From assembly GCA_016704305.1 (NCBI GenBank), contig JADJAL010000006.1, forward strand, positions 153,708 to 217,707: DNA of 64,000 bases, read 5' to 3'. Every line of letters starts with the position of its first letter. Within the stretch, counting starts at the first letter, position 1. The position numbers and the translations under genes were made by a program. This document shows positions 17,971-28,002 of the stretch, in pieces. The DNA comes from Haliea sp. Its GTDB lineage: Bacteria; Pseudomonadota; Gammaproteobacteria; Pseudomonadales; Halieaceae. Below the pieces are notes generated by a model, which worked only from the letters and a program-made list of their open reading frames with translations, did not search any database and had not been told where the DNA came from.

Positions 17971-19589
17971 ATGCAGGAACTTCTTGCGCAAGTATTTTCG
18001 TATGTTTGGGGCGTCTGGCGGCATCGCTGGTTGGCTCTGGCAACTGCCTGGGTGGTCGCCATTGCGGGCTGGATATGGGTTTGGCAGATGCCTGAGGCCT
18101 ATGTGGCGAAGGCCAGGATTTACGTTGATACGAACAGTTTGTTACGACCGCTGCTGGAAGGTCTGACGATTCAGCCGGATACCGATGATCGCATTGGTTT
18201 GCTGAGTAGAACGCTACTCAGCCGTCCCAATATCGAAAAGCTGATGCGGATGACGGACCTTGATCTTCAGGTAACTACAGCCAAGGAAAAGGACAAACTC
18301 CTCAATGATCTGATGGAATCAATCGATTTCACGGGAGGAACGCTTGATACGTCGTTGTACTCTATTCGCGTGGAAGATCCCGACAGGGATACAGCGAAGC
18401 GCATTGCGCAAGCGCTGATCACCGTCTTCATTGAGAGCTCATTGAGTGGCAAGCGTGAGGATGCTTCCGGTTCTTTGGGCTTTCTGGACAATCAGATTAA
18501 AGCCTATGAGCAGCGTTTGGTCGCGGCAGAAAACCTCGCGGCGGATTTCAAGCAAAAGAACGTCGACATACTCGGTAGCCAGGGCGGGTTTTACGCTAAC
18601 CTGAACAGCCAGAAGTCCAAACTCAACCAAGCGCGAATGATGCTGAAAGAGGAAGAAAACCGGGCGATTGAACTGCAGCGGCAAATTGACGGGGAAGACC
18701 CATTATATGATCCTTTGTTCATTTCCGAAGCGCCGATTACTACCGGAAATTCAGCAATCAGCGAGCCGCAGACGCCGCTGGATAAGCAAATCGTTTCGGT
18801 GCAGGAGATTTTGAATTCCCTGACGATGAAGTATACGCCTCGCCATCCTGAACTGCGCCAACTGTGCAATTTGCTGTAGCAGCTGCTGGTGCAAAAAATG
18901 TGCAGGATGCCAAGCTTGTTGCAGAGTACCGAGCCAAGTTGCAGAAATCGAGAGCTGGGGCGGGTGATGGTGGTGGCCCCCCGGTAGCAGGCCTTACGAG
19001 CAGTCCTGTGTACCTTGCGATGCGTCAGGAGTTGGCTGAAACCAATGGCAAGATCGCTGCGCTAAAAGCGCGTGTTACAGCGTATGAAGCCGGCGTCGCT
19101 GATCTGGAAGAAAAAGTTACTACTATTCCGAAGATCGAGGGGCAACTTAACCAGTATATTCGTAACCGCGATATTTTGAATGTTCAGCACGCCGAGTTGA
19201 TGCAGAAACGTGAGTTGGCGCGGTTGGGACAGGATGTCGAGGAAAAAGCCGGTGACGTGACCTTTCGCGTGATCGATCCTCCCTACGTTCCCTTAAAGCC
19301 CAGCGAGCCGGATAAGCTGTTGTTGAATGCTGTGGTATTGGGAGCAGCGATTGTCGCGGGGGTGAGCGTCAGCTTGTTAATCTCCTTGATATATCCTGTT
19401 ATTTTCGACGTGCGGACACTGATGGCGATTACCGGATTGCCAGTTTTGGGGGCGGTCACTGTAAACATCCACAGCGATCAGAAGCGCAAAGAGCGTTACG
19501 GGACGCTGGTCTTTATGTCCCTCAGTGTGTGTCTGCTGCTGGTCTTTGTGGGGATGGCCGTGGGGCAAAGCGACTTGCTTGCGAGCTGA
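17971..19589 (+). CDS. XrtA-system polysaccharide chain-length determinant (Wzc N-domain type), one frame break
   Basis: An inner-membrane polysaccharide co-polymerase, about 539 residues across the break. It has an N-terminal TM helix (LALATAWVVAIAGWIWVW), a Wzz domain (AKARIYVDTNSLLRPLLEGL), long coiled coils, a PPYVPLKPSEPDK motif, and C-terminal TM helices (VVLGAAIVAGVSVSLLISLI and LSVCLLLVFVGMAV). The first frame ends at 18879; the remainder reads from about 18864 in the -1 frame. The break therefore lies in 18850-18880 and is consistent with one missing base. The family sets chain length together with the separate BY-kinase encoded next. ATG 17971 follows AGGGG. Confidence 0.87.
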
Positions 19590-19646
19590 GCAATAGCCCT
19601 TGCAGAAAAATAACGACAACCTGAATGCAAATGAGCAGGATCAGTC

Positions 19647-20699
19647 ATGAGTATCATTGAAAAGGCGGTCAACGCACTAGGTAAGGGAAAGGATTCCGGG
19701 CGTGGCAATGCCGACCAAGCAGGCACTGGCGCGGAAGGTGCAGATCTCGCGAATACTGTGCAGAGAGCAGAGAGTGGCCCTGTAGTAAATAATCCTGTCA
19801 ATGCCGGGGATTCTTTACACGTGGGCGATCCTGGATCCGCGGCTTATTTCGCCGAATCACAGAGCGAGGCGGAAGTGGTCACGGACACTGAATTAGTTAG
19901 CCCAGACCCGGCCAACATGGTGAAAATTCCATTTAAGGAATTGCGGGAATTGGGGATGCTGACCCCCGCTATACCGCGTAGCGCGATTGCAGAAGAATAC
20001 CGAACCATCAAGCGCCCGTTACTGGTGAACATCGCAGGGGATGCGGTGACGCCGGCAATCCCGCACGGCAATCTAATTATGGTGACGAGCGCGCTTGAGG
20101 GCGACGGTAAGACTTTCAGCTCCATTTGTTTAGCTTTAAGTATTGCAATGGAACGTGAAAAAAACGTGCTTTTTGTAGACGCCGATACTGCAAAAGCCGA
20201 AGCCGGGCGCATGTTGGGGGTGCCCTCGACCAGTCCCGGTTTGATCGATGTACTGGAAAACGAAAACGCCCGGGTGTCGGATTTTATATTGCCGACCAAT
20301 GTTGAAAAGCTGCGAATTCTCCCTGCGGGTGGCCTGCATACTCACGCCAATGAACTACTGGCCAGCGCCAGAATGCACAAGCTGATGCTGCAACTGTCGG
20401 AGGAAGACCCCAATCGTGTGATCGTATTCGATTCTCCCCCGCTGCTGCTGACCACTGAAGCAGCTGTACTGGCGAGTTTCATGGGCCAAATCGTTTTTGT
20501 TGTGAGCTCGGATTCAACGCCGCAGCACGCGGTTACGCAGGCCATAGAGCATATTGGTGAAGACAAGATGGTAGGCATGTTGCTCAATCGGGCTCGCAAA
20601 AGAACCAATCCCTATTCTTACTACACCTATGAATATCGTGGTGGCCCGTATGGTTACGGCCACAGGAGCGAAGAGTCCTCTTCAGGGGCGGGGAACTAG
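19647..20699 (+). CDS. XrtA-associated tyrosine autokinase (BY-kinase)
   Basis: A 350-residue bacterial tyrosine kinase. A variable Gln/Ala/Gly-rich head is followed by the kinase domain: Walker A SALEGDGKTF, Walker A' NVLFVDADTAKAE, Walker B RVIVFDSPPLLLTTEA. A C-terminal tyrosine cluster (NPYSYYTYEYRGGPYGYG) is the autophosphorylation tail. It acts with the upstream chain-length protein as a split Wzc: cyclic Tyr phosphorylation controls polymerisation and export. A matching low-molecular-weight phosphatase domain is present at about 39.5 kb, fused to an ATP-grasp protein. ATG 19647 follows AGGATC. Confidence 0.92.
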   Translation: MSIIEKAVNALGKGKDSGRGNADQAGTGAEGADLANTVQRAESGPVVNNPVNAGDSLHVGDPGSAAYFAESQSEAEVVTDTELVSPDPANMVKIPFKELRELGMLTPAIPRSAIAEEYRTIKRPLLVNIAGDAVTPAIPHGNLIMVTSALEGDGKTFSSICLALSIAMEREKNVLFVDADTAKAEAGRMLGVPSTSPGLIDVLENENARVSDFILPTNVEKLRILPAGGLHTHANELLASARMHKLMLQLSEEDPNRVIVFDSPPLLLTTEAAVLASFMGQIVFVVSSDSTPQHAVTQAIEHIGEDKMVGMLLNRARKRTNPYSYYTYEYRGGPYGYGHRSEESSSGAGN

Positions 20700-20701
20700 G
20701 A

Positions 20702-22198
20702 ATGAGATCATGGCGTACATGCATCGGTTCAAGGGCGCTGCCTGTGATGGTGGCGTGTTCGTTGCCCGCCAGCGGGTTCGCGGCCGAATTCACTACCAGT
20801 GCGGCCGTGGCGCCGAGCATCGCCTATACGGACAATGTGTGCCTGAGCGATAAAAACAAGCAGGATGCCTGGGTGGGCCTGCTGACGCCTTCGGGTTCGA
20901 TAAAAGGCGATGGTAATAAGGCGGATTTTGATATCAGAGGATCCGTTCAATTCAATACACTCACGGACAGCCAACTCAGAGATGACAATTGTGCGGGTGG
21001 CTCAGTAGGGAATCGCGAGCAATTTGCCCCCGCTGTTGACGCGAGAGGCACAGCGATAGTGATAGACGACTGGCTGAAATTCAACGCAACCGGCCGAGCA
21101 AATCAAAATGAAGCGTCACCCTTTATTGGTGGCGGCGGGGATTCACTCGACGGCAATGGCAATACCAATACCTATTATCGGTATTCGCTCGGTCCTGTTT
21201 TGTCCCGGCGACTCAAAGATGTTGCCACCTACAACCTGCGGTACACCTATGACGAAGTGATCAATACGCAGGATGAGGTGAGTGACAGCACCAGTGATTC
21301 GTGGGCGACGAACCTGGAGGGCGGCAAATCCTCACAGATTTCCTGGAATCTGTTCGGTAACTATAGAGAGGTGTCATACAGCGATGATGACCTCGTTAGC
21401 AACAATAACAATAATGGGAATGCACAGCCGCGTCAGGATACAGAACTCAAATCAGCCGGGTTGGAACTTGGCTATCAAATAAACCGCGATTGGCAAGTGA
21501 ATGGTACATCTGGCTACGAGTGGAATGATTACCAGACCTATAACGATGAAGACACGTCCGGCATAATTTGGGATGCCGGTGTACGGTGGACACCCTCCGC
21601 ACGTACCACAGTCAGTGCAGGTATAGGTGAGCGTGCTTTCGGTACGACGCCGCGATTGAGTATTTCACATAAACACAAACGCAGTACATTCTCCGCCACC
21701 TACAAAAAGTCGATTACCTTTGGTCGCGACATCCTAACTGAAGGCAACGATTTTAATCAGAATGTTGGCAATTTCTCTTCCCTCAATTCCCAGAGCCCTA
21801 TAATTGACGAGCGTTTTACCCTTGGCTACATGTATAGCGGGCGACGTGCGAGTATCAATTTTGTTGGCAGTCACTCGGATCAAACGCAGGAAGACAACGG
21901 GTTGAAATCCACGTTTGATAACCTGGCGTTGACGTATGCTCCGCTGGTACCACGACCTTACTCCTTGTCGGGCACAGTGGGCTGGAATAATTCTGATCCG
22001 CGTTCACAGTTTGATGTCCCCAGTGCGGATTTGTCGGACAGTTACGAGGCGTGGACGACCGATGTGACGTTGGGTCGGACGTTAAATAATCGCATGAATG
22101 TGTCGCTGAATTACCGTTACACAGACCAGCAATCCGACAGTTCTTTCAACGAATACCAGGAAAACAGAGTCATGGCGACTCTCAATATTAGCCTGTAG
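20702..22198 (+). CDS. PEP-CTERM system-associated outer-membrane beta-barrel protein
   Basis: A 498-residue exported protein with a signal peptide ending GFAA near residue 28. The rest consists of repeated amphipathic strands typical of a large barrel (SIAYTDNVCLSD, LKFNATGRANQNE, YSLGPVLSRRL, FTLGYMYSGRRASINFVG). It ends in the alternating strand ENRVMATLNISL. It matches the uncharacterised barrel family that sits directly after the BY-kinase gene in exosortase A loci. It probably acts in secretion or anchoring of the polysaccharide; the role is not established. It begins 2 bp after the kinase stop, so the genes are co-transcribed. Confidence 0.85.
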   Translation: MRSWRTCIGSRALPVMVACSLPASGFAAEFTTSAAVAPSIAYTDNVCLSDKNKQDAWVGLLTPSGSIKGDGNKADFDIRGSVQFNTLTDSQLRDDNCAGGSVGNREQFAPAVDARGTAIVIDDWLKFNATGRANQNEASPFIGGGGDSLDGNGNTNTYYRYSLGPVLSRRLKDVATYNLRYTYDEVINTQDEVSDSTSDSWATNLEGGKSSQISWNLFGNYREVSYSDDDLVSNNNNNGNAQPRQDTELKSAGLELGYQINRDWQVNGTSGYEWNDYQTYNDEDTSGIIWDAGVRWTPSARTTVSAGIGERAFGTTPRLSISHKHKRSTFSATYKKSITFGRDILTEGNDFNQNVGNFSSLNSQSPIIDERFTLGYMYSGRRASINFVGSHSDQTQEDNGLKSTFDNLALTYAPLVPRPYSLSGTVGWNNSDPRSQFDVPSADLSDSYEAWTTDVTLGRTLNNRMNVSLNYRYTDQQSDSSFNEYQENRVMATLNISL

Positions 22199-22209
22199 GA
22201 AAAGCTGCC

Positions 22210-23352
22210 ATGGGCGAATATTTTGGGTCGGGGCAGATTCTGTGCATCGTCGGTGCCCGGCCCAATTTTATGAAGATTGCGCCTATCATGCGCGCCTTCG
22301 CACAGCCTGAATCGCTTCTCTCCGCCACATTGTTGCACACCGGGCAACACTATGACGCAGCGATGAAGCATGCGTTTTTTGACCAGTTGAATATCCCTGA
22401 ACCGGATGTCGACCTGGGAGTCGGGTCAGGCTCCCACGCACAACAGACGGCAGATATCATGAAGCGCTTTGAGCCTGTGCTGGACGCGTCGCCGCCCCGC
22501 GCCGTGCTGGTGGTCGGTGATGTCAATTCCACAATCGCCTGTGCGCTTGTCGCTGTAAAGAAAGGTATTCCCGTTATACATGTCGAGGCGGGTTTGCGCA
22601 GCGGCGATCGCAGCATGCCCGAGGAGATTAACCGCATTCTCACAGACCAGCTGTCGGATTTGCTGTTTATCACAGAAGCGGAAGCGGCAGGCAATCTGGC
22701 GCGCGAAGGAATTGCCGCGGAAAAGGTGCATTTCGTGGGCAATGTGATGATCGATTCACTGCGCTACAACCTGCACAAAGCGGTGCCCGCCAGTGTGACG
22801 TTGGCCAAGGCAAACTGTGGCGCTACCGGTAATTCTGTTGCCGGCTATGGCCTGGTGACGCTGCACCGGCCGTCTAATGTGGATGATCCCGTTACGCTTG
22901 CACGCTTGCTGACGGTGCTGGCAAAAATCAGTCTGCGTACGCCACTGTTGTTCCCGATACACCCGCGCACGGAGTCGCGTATCGCAGCCGCGGGTCTGGA
23001 AGGCCTGTTGAGGAGCTCTGCCATCACCACCATTGGACCGCAGGGCTATCTGGAAATGTTGGGATTGATGAAGGATGCGCGCGTCGTGCTCACCGACTCG
23101 GGTGGAATACAAGAAGAGACAACGGCTCTGGGCGTTCCTTGCATTACACTGCGCGACAACACCGAACGCCCGATTACTGTTACACAGGGCACCAATACGG
23201 TAGTGGGTACCGATGTCGATGCGATACTGCAGTGCTATGGGGACGTGATGCAAACGGGCGGGAAGGTCGGCCGCATTCCCGATCTGTGGGATGGTGAGAG
23301 CGCACAGCGTATCGTCAGAACTATCAACACCTGGGCCAGTGGCAAACTCTGA
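22210..23352 (+). CDS. wecB: UDP-N-acetylglucosamine 2-epimerase (non-hydrolysing)
   Basis: A 380-residue GT-B-fold epimerase making UDP-ManNAc from UDP-GlcNAc in the cytosol. Motifs are GARPNFMKIAP at the N-terminus, VVGDVNSTIACAL, HVEAGLRSGDRSMPEEINR, VTLHRPSNVDDP, DSGGIQEETTALGVPC and TERPITVTQGTN. All expected catalytic acids and histidines are visible. ATG 22210 follows AGGAAA. Its stop overlaps the deacetylase start by 1 bp (TGATG). A WecB homologue in exactly this place, between the barrel and the deacetylase, is usual in exosortase A operons. Confidence 0.94.
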   Translation: MGEYFGSGQILCIVGARPNFMKIAPIMRAFAQPESLLSATLLHTGQHYDAAMKHAFFDQLNIPEPDVDLGVGSGSHAQQTADIMKRFEPVLDASPPRAVLVVGDVNSTIACALVAVKKGIPVIHVEAGLRSGDRSMPEEINRILTDQLSDLLFITEAEAAGNLAREGIAAEKVHFVGNVMIDSLRYNLHKAVPASVTLAKANCGATGNSVAGYGLVTLHRPSNVDDPVTLARLLTVLAKISLRTPLLFPIHPRTESRIAAAGLEGLLRSSAITTIGPQGYLEMLGLMKDARVVLTDSGGIQEETTALGVPCITLRDNTERPITVTQGTNTVVGTDVDAILQCYGDVMQTGGKVGRIPDLWDGESAQRIVRTINTWASGKL

Positions 23353-24224
23353 TGCGCGAGGTACAACGACCACGCAGTTCAGGTGTCGTCAATGCGATGA
23401 CAGTGGATGTGGAAGACTATTTCCAGGTGTCGGCATTTGAAGCGCATGTCGGTAAGTCGCAATGGGAGACATGGCCGCTGCGGGTCGAGGATAACACGCT
23501 GCGCATTCTGGACCTGTTCGCCACGCACGGTGTTCGAGGCACCTTTTTTACCCTGGGCTGGGTCGCAGAGCGTTTCCCAAACCTTGTAAAGAGAATCGTC
23601 AAAGAGGGACATGAAATCGCCAGCCATGGCTGGGAGCATGTGCGCGTCAATACGCAGACGCCAGAGGCTTTCGCACAGGATGTCGAACGCACGCGCAAGT
23701 TGCTGCAGGATTTAAGCGGTGAACCTGTACTCGGCTACCGTGCCGCCAGCTATTCGATTGGCGCCAGCGAATCCTGGGCATGGGAGAAACTTGCGGAGGC
23801 AGGGCATAGGTACAGTTCCAGTATTGTGCCGATCCGGCATGATCTCTACGGTATACCTGGCGCTCCCCGATTTGTGTTCGACGCGGTGGATAACCGCCTG
23901 ATGGAGATACCCATCACGACGGTCTCGCTGGCCGGTCGCAATATTAATTGTGGCGGTGGTGGATGGTTTCGATTATTTCCCTATGCGTTTTCCCGGTGGG
24001 CCATGTCGCACGTCAATAATGTAGACGGGCAGGCGGGAATATTTTACTTCCACCCGTGGGAAATTGACCCACAGCAGCCGCGGCCGGATGGGCTGGGGAT
24101 GCGAACCCGATTTCGACACTATCTCAACCTGGATCGAACCTATGCGCGACTGGAGCGATTGCTCGGCGATTTTCGCTGGGGACGCATGGACGAGATATTC
24201 CTGCCGCAGGAGACTCGGCAGTGA
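23352..24224 (+). CDS. XrtA-system polysaccharide deacetylase
   Basis: A 290-residue NodB-fold deacetylase. The opening MTVDVEDYFQVSAFE carries the catalytic/metal Asp pair. HEIASHGWEHVRVN holds the metal-binding His pair, ePVLGYRAASYSIG is motif 3, and FYFHPWEIDPQQPR is the C-terminal motif with the general-acid His. This pattern marks the exosortase-A-associated subgroup. It lacks a signal peptide, so it may act on lipid-linked or nucleotide-linked sugars on the cytoplasmic side (inference). It is coupled to wecB upstream (TGATG) and overlaps the FemAB gene by 4 bp (GTGA). Confidence 0.93.
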   Translation: MREVQRPRSSGVVNAMTVDVEDYFQVSAFEAHVGKSQWETWPLRVEDNTLRILDLFATHGVRGTFFTLGWVAERFPNLVKRIVKEGHEIASHGWEHVRVNTQTPEAFAQDVERTRKLLQDLSGEPVLGYRAASYSIGASESWAWEKLAEAGHRYSSSIVPIRHDLYGIPGAPRFVFDAVDNRLMEIPITTVSLAGRNINCGGGGWFRLFPYAFSRWAMSHVNNVDGQAGIFYFHPWEIDPQQPRPDGLGMRTRFRHYLNLDRTYARLERLLGDFRWGRMDEIFLPQETRQ

Positions 24225-25252
24225 CCGTAACCGTTGCAACGCTTGATGCCGACACAATGGAGCGCTGGGATGCGTACGTGCAGAGCGCCCCGCAGGCGAC
24301 CTTCTTCCATCGGGCAGGTTGGAAAACGGTGTTGGAGAAAGCGTTCGGGCACAGGACGTATTTTCTCTATGCGCAGGATGCGGGCAACATAGTAGGCATC
24401 TTGCCCCTCGCGCAGATAAAAAGCGCGCTGTTTGGCAACAGCCTGTCATCGCTGCCCTTTTGCGTCTACGGGGGCATTGTGGCCGAGAGTGAACAGGTTG
24501 CCGAGGAACTGCGCAATGCGGCTTGTCGCCTGGCGGAAAGCCTCAAGGTGGGCGCGCTGGAATTGCGCAATACCAGCGCCAGCGGCAGCAACTGGCCGGT
24601 GAAGGAGCTGTATTACACCTTCCGCAAAGCGATCGATCCCAGTGACGAGGTAAACCTGAAGGCCATTCCCAATCGGCAGCGGGCCATGGTGCGCAAGGGT
24701 ATCCAGGAAGGGCTGAGCAGTGAATGGGATACAGGTACCGAGCGCTTGTACCGGGTGTATTCCGAGAGCGTGCGCAACCTCGGCACACCGGTATTTTCGG
24801 CAAAGTATCTGCGCATCCTGCGGCAGGTGTTTGGCGACGATTGCAGCGTATTGATGATCACGCACCAGGGACAGGATGTCGCCGCGGTGATGAGCTTTTA
24901 CTTCAGGGACGAAGTGATCCCTTATTACGGTGGCAGCACGTCCGCGGCCCGCACCCTCAAGGGCGCCAACCACGTGATGTACTGGGAGTTGATGCGGCGT
25001 TCCGCTGAGCAGGGCTATCGCCTGTTTGACTTCGGGCGCAGCAAAGCCGGCACGGGCCCCTTCAGCTTCAAGAAAAATTACGGCTTTGAGCCGCAGCCAC
25101 TGCCGTATGAGTACTACCTGGTGACGTCAGGCGCTGTGCCAGACTTGAATCCACTGAATCCCAAGTATCGCCTGATGATCAACGTTTGGAGCAAACTGCC
25201 GTTGCCTGTAGCAAATTGCATCGGTCCCTTTCTCGCCCGGTCACTGGGGTAA
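24221..25252 (+). CDS. FemAB-family XrtA/PEP-CTERM-associated protein
   Basis: A 343-residue protein of two GNAT-like halves (FemAB fold). It has FFHRAGWKTVLEKAFGHRTY at the N-terminus and a characteristic C-terminal half with YYGGSTSAARTLKGANHVMY and FDFGRSKAGTGPFSFKKNYG. FemAB proteins transfer aminoacyl groups from charged tRNA; the acceptor in exosortase systems is unknown. The start is GTG in a 4-bp overlap with the deacetylase gene. Exosortase A follows after 5 bp. A second, more distant acetyltransferase-like protein is encoded at 42.6-43.7 kb. Confidence 0.9.
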   Translation: MTVTVATLDADTMERWDAYVQSAPQATFFHRAGWKTVLEKAFGHRTYFLYAQDAGNIVGILPLAQIKSALFGNSLSSLPFCVYGGIVAESEQVAEELRNAACRLAESLKVGALELRNTSASGSNWPVKELYYTFRKAIDPSDEVNLKAIPNRQRAMVRKGIQEGLSSEWDTGTERLYRVYSESVRNLGTPVFSAKYLRILRQVFGDDCSVLMITHQGQDVAAVMSFYFRDEVIPYYGGSTSAARTLKGANHVMYWELMRRSAEQGYRLFDFGRSKAGTGPFSFKKNYGFEPQPLPYEYYLVTSGAVPDLNPLNPKYRLMINVWSKLPLPVANCIGPFLARSLG

Positions 25253-25257
25253 ACGTG

Positions 25258-26802
25258 ATGGCAGCTAACGGATTGGCGGGGCGAATCTCGGTGCGTGGCA
25301 GCCTGTGGGCTGCGGGTTTGTTGTTCCTGGCGCTGTTGCTTATCTATCATGAAACAGCATTGTCCATGGCGTATATCTGGTCGCGCTCGGAAACGTTCGC
25401 CCACGGTTTTTTGATTTTGCCTATTTCGCTATGGCTGATATGGACCCGACGCGACTTGCTTGTAACAGTCAATCCGCGACCGGCTTGGTGGGTTGCACTG
25501 CTTTTACTTCCGCTCGGCTTTGGCTGGCTGTTGGCCTGGCTGGTTGACGTGGCAGTCGTCCAGCAACTGGCGCTGGTTGCGATGCTGATCGTCGGCGTAT
25601 GGGCAGTATTGGGGCATCAGCTTGGATCTGTGCTGGCTTTCCCGTTGTTTTTTCTCTTTTTCGCGGTGCCCATAGGCGAGGGCTTGGTGGCCCCGATGAT
25701 GGAATTTACCGCGACATCCACCGTGTGGATGATCGAGATGACGGGCATACCGGTGTACCGGGAAGGTTTGTATTTCAACTTGCCTACTGGCAACTGGTCG
25801 GTGGTGGAAGCGTGTAGCGGTGTGCGTTATATCATTGCCTCGGTAACCGTGGGCGTGCTCTACGCATACCTCACCTACCGCAGCTGGACACGCCGTATCC
25901 TTTTTGTGCTGGTCTCTGCCATCGTTCCCATTTTTGCGAATACTGTACGGGCTTACATGATCGTCATGCTCGGCCATATGAGCGACATGACCGTTGCCAC
26001 CGGCGCGGATCACCTGGTCTACGGGTGGGTGTTTTTCGGCTTCGTGATCTTCGTGTTGTTCTGGTTGGGCAGCTTTTTCCGCGAAGATCATCTGGATGAA
26101 GCACCTGTGCGGTCAAGCGCCTTAGAGAACGATAGCGCAGCGGTTGGCACCAACAAGATGCTGGTTGCGACGTTTGTCAGCACGGTGGCGCTCGCGAGCG
26201 TGGCCCCACTGCTCGCGCGCGAGGCATTCGGCACTGACGATGCGATGCTGCGCGAACCTGTCACGTTACCCGTGCCCCAAGGTAACTGGGAATCGGGGGG
26301 AGCCCAGGACTTCGGTTGGAGGCCGCCCTCCAGGGTCGGCGGCCAGAACTCGGCTTACTTTGAGCGCGGTAGCGATACCGTGGGAATCATCCTGCAATTT
26401 CCGGACGGGACATTTGAAGGCGCAGACGTGATTGGCAGCAGCCCACTGTTTGAGCAGGAAGACAGTGGATGGCGTGTCGCCAGCCAGGACAAACTTTCCA
26501 TACAGGGTCCTGACGGTGACCTGCTGGTCGACAGGGCGCAGGTGCGTGGTGCCGGCGGAGAATTATTGGTCTGGTCGTGGTATGTGGTGAGCGATATCAG
26601 TACCTCCAATGACTACCAGGCAAAAATACAGCAGACGCTGGCTCGCCTGGGCTTCAGTGATTCCCGAGTACACCGCATAATCGTGGCAACGCCTGCCCAT
26701 TCAGCTTCCGGTGATGCTCCGGCGTTGTTGCAGGATTTTGTCTCTGAGTATGTTCCTCTGGTTTACCAGAGCCTGCGGCAGGAAGCGCCCGCGGCACATT
26801 GA
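25258..26802 (+). CDS. xrtA: Exosortase A fused to an EpsI domain (XrtA-EpsI)
   Basis: A 514-residue membrane protein. The exosortase part (about 1-290) has eight or so TM helices and the catalytic triad: Cys186 in VVEACSGVRY, Arg231 in FANTVRAY, His252 in GADHLVYGW. A further helix (about 305-325) leads to a periplasmic EpsI domain (about 335-510; VTLPVPQGNW, GIILQFPDGTFEGADVIGS). Established: exosortases cleave PEP-CTERM tails and, like archaeosortase or sortase, probably transfer the protein to a carrier. ATG 25258 is chosen because it lies just after the FemAB stop. The upstream extension has no membrane-protein character. The gene is complete and intact. Confidence 0.95.
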   Translation: MAANGLAGRISVRGSLWAAGLLFLALLLIYHETALSMAYIWSRSETFAHGFLILPISLWLIWTRRDLLVTVNPRPAWWVALLLLPLGFGWLLAWLVDVAVVQQLALVAMLIVGVWAVLGHQLGSVLAFPLFFLFFAVPIGEGLVAPMMEFTATSTVWMIEMTGIPVYREGLYFNLPTGNWSVVEACSGVRYIIASVTVGVLYAYLTYRSWTRRILFVLVSAIVPIFANTVRAYMIVMLGHMSDMTVATGADHLVYGWVFFGFVIFVLFWLGSFFREDHLDEAPVRSSALENDSAAVGTNKMLVATFVSTVALASVAPLLAREAFGTDDAMLREPVTLPVPQGNWESGGAQDFGWRPPSRVGGQNSAYFERGSDTVGIILQFPDGTFEGADVIGSSPLFEQEDSGWRVASQDKLSIQGPDGDLLVDRAQVRGAGGELLVWSWYVVSDISTSNDYQAKIQQTLARLGFSDSRVHRIIVATPAHSASGDAPALLQDFVSEYVPLVYQSLRQEAPAAH

Positions 26803-27956
26803 TGGATGACAGACCGCTAGTCGCGCATATCATATATGCCCTGTCCACGGGTGGCCTGGAGAATGGCCTGGTAAATATCATCAATCGGTCACCACCTGAT
26901 CGTTATCGGCATGTCATCATTTGTCTCACGACAGCGGATTCATTTGCGCAACGCATTACCGCACCGGATGTACAAGTTATCGAGTTGCACAAGCGAGCAG
27001 GCTATGACTTGCGTTGCTATGCGGCACTGCGTCGTCTGCTGAAAGAACTCCGTCCTGCTGTCATCCACAGCCGCAACATGGCCGCGCTCGAGGCGCAGTT
27101 GTGCAGTGTCGGCCTGCGCAACGTGAAGCGCGTGCATGGCGAGCACGGTCGGGAGATCAACGACCTGGACGGCAGTAACTGGAAGTATTTGCTGTTTCGC
27201 AAGCTGATGCGTTTTTTTGTGCACCGGTATATCGCAGTCAGTAAAGACCTGGAACAGTGGCTCATTGCCATGGTCGGCGTAAATACGCGGAAAATCACGC
27301 AAATTTATAACGGCGTTGACCACAGTCGCTTCGCTCCTGAATTTGTGAAGCCATTGGCATTATTGCCTGCGCGGTGGCAGCAGCATGATGGTATCTTGGT
27401 GGCAGGAACGGTAGGGCGTTTGACGCCGGTGAAAGATCAGCAACTGTTATTGCGAGCCGTCGCGCAGATGCTTGAAACGGATGCAGCGCTGCGTGATCGG
27501 GTGCGCCTTCTGATCGTTGGCGATGGGCCGCTGCGCCCTTTGCTGACTCAGCTGATAGAGCAACTGGCGTTGCAGGATATCGCCTGGTTGGCGGGCGACA
27601 GGCAGGATGTGCCGCGCCTGTTGCAAGCGATGGATGTGTTTGTACTTCCATCGCTCGGAGAAGGCATTTCCAACACGGTGCTCGAAGCCATGGCCAGCGG
27701 CCTCCCCGTGATTGCAACTGCCGTTGGTGGCAATGTCGAGTTGGTGGAGGACGGTTGCAATGGCAGCCTGGTGCCGCCCGGCGATCAACTCGCATTGTCG
27801 AACGCGTTGGCGGCTTTGTTGCACGATGACAGCGAGCGGGCGCGGCGCGGCGCCAATGCGCGACAACGGGTATGCGAGCGCTTTGACTGGGATCGCACGG
27901 TAGCAGCCTATCTGCGCGTCTACGACGAATTGACAGGGCGTGCAGCAGACCGTTGA
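26802..27956 (+). CDS. Exosortase-associated glycosyltransferase, family 4 (stp2 type)
   Basis: A 384-residue GT-B glycosyltransferase. The N-terminal HIIYALSTGGLENGLVNIIN is the marker of the exosortase/PEP-CTERM sugar transferase 2 group. The C-terminal donor-binding half has AGTVGRLTPVKDQQLLLRAV, LLIVGDGPLRP, LPSLGEGISNTVLEAMASGL and VGGNVELVEDG, with the expected E-x7-E arrangement. It is cytoplasmic and adds a sugar to the lipid-linked repeat. The ATG overlaps the xrtA stop by 1 bp (TGATG). The linkage formed is unknown. Confidence 0.9.
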   Translation: MDDRPLVAHIIYALSTGGLENGLVNIINRSPPDRYRHVIICLTTADSFAQRITAPDVQVIELHKRAGYDLRCYAALRRLLKELRPAVIHSRNMAALEAQLCSVGLRNVKRVHGEHGREINDLDGSNWKYLLFRKLMRFFVHRYIAVSKDLEQWLIAMVGVNTRKITQIYNGVDHSRFAPEFVKPLALLPARWQQHDGILVAGTVGRLTPVKDQQLLLRAVAQMLETDAALRDRVRLLIVGDGPLRPLLTQLIEQLALQDIAWLAGDRQDVPRLLQAMDVFVLPSLGEGISNTVLEAMASGLPVIATAVGGNVELVEDGCNGSLVPPGDQLALSNALAALLHDDSERARRGANARQRVCERFDWDRTVAAYLRVYDELTGRAADR

Positions 27957-28002
27957 ATCCGACGGTTCATCCGACAATGCTATGGGGGATACAGGATAGG
28001 CT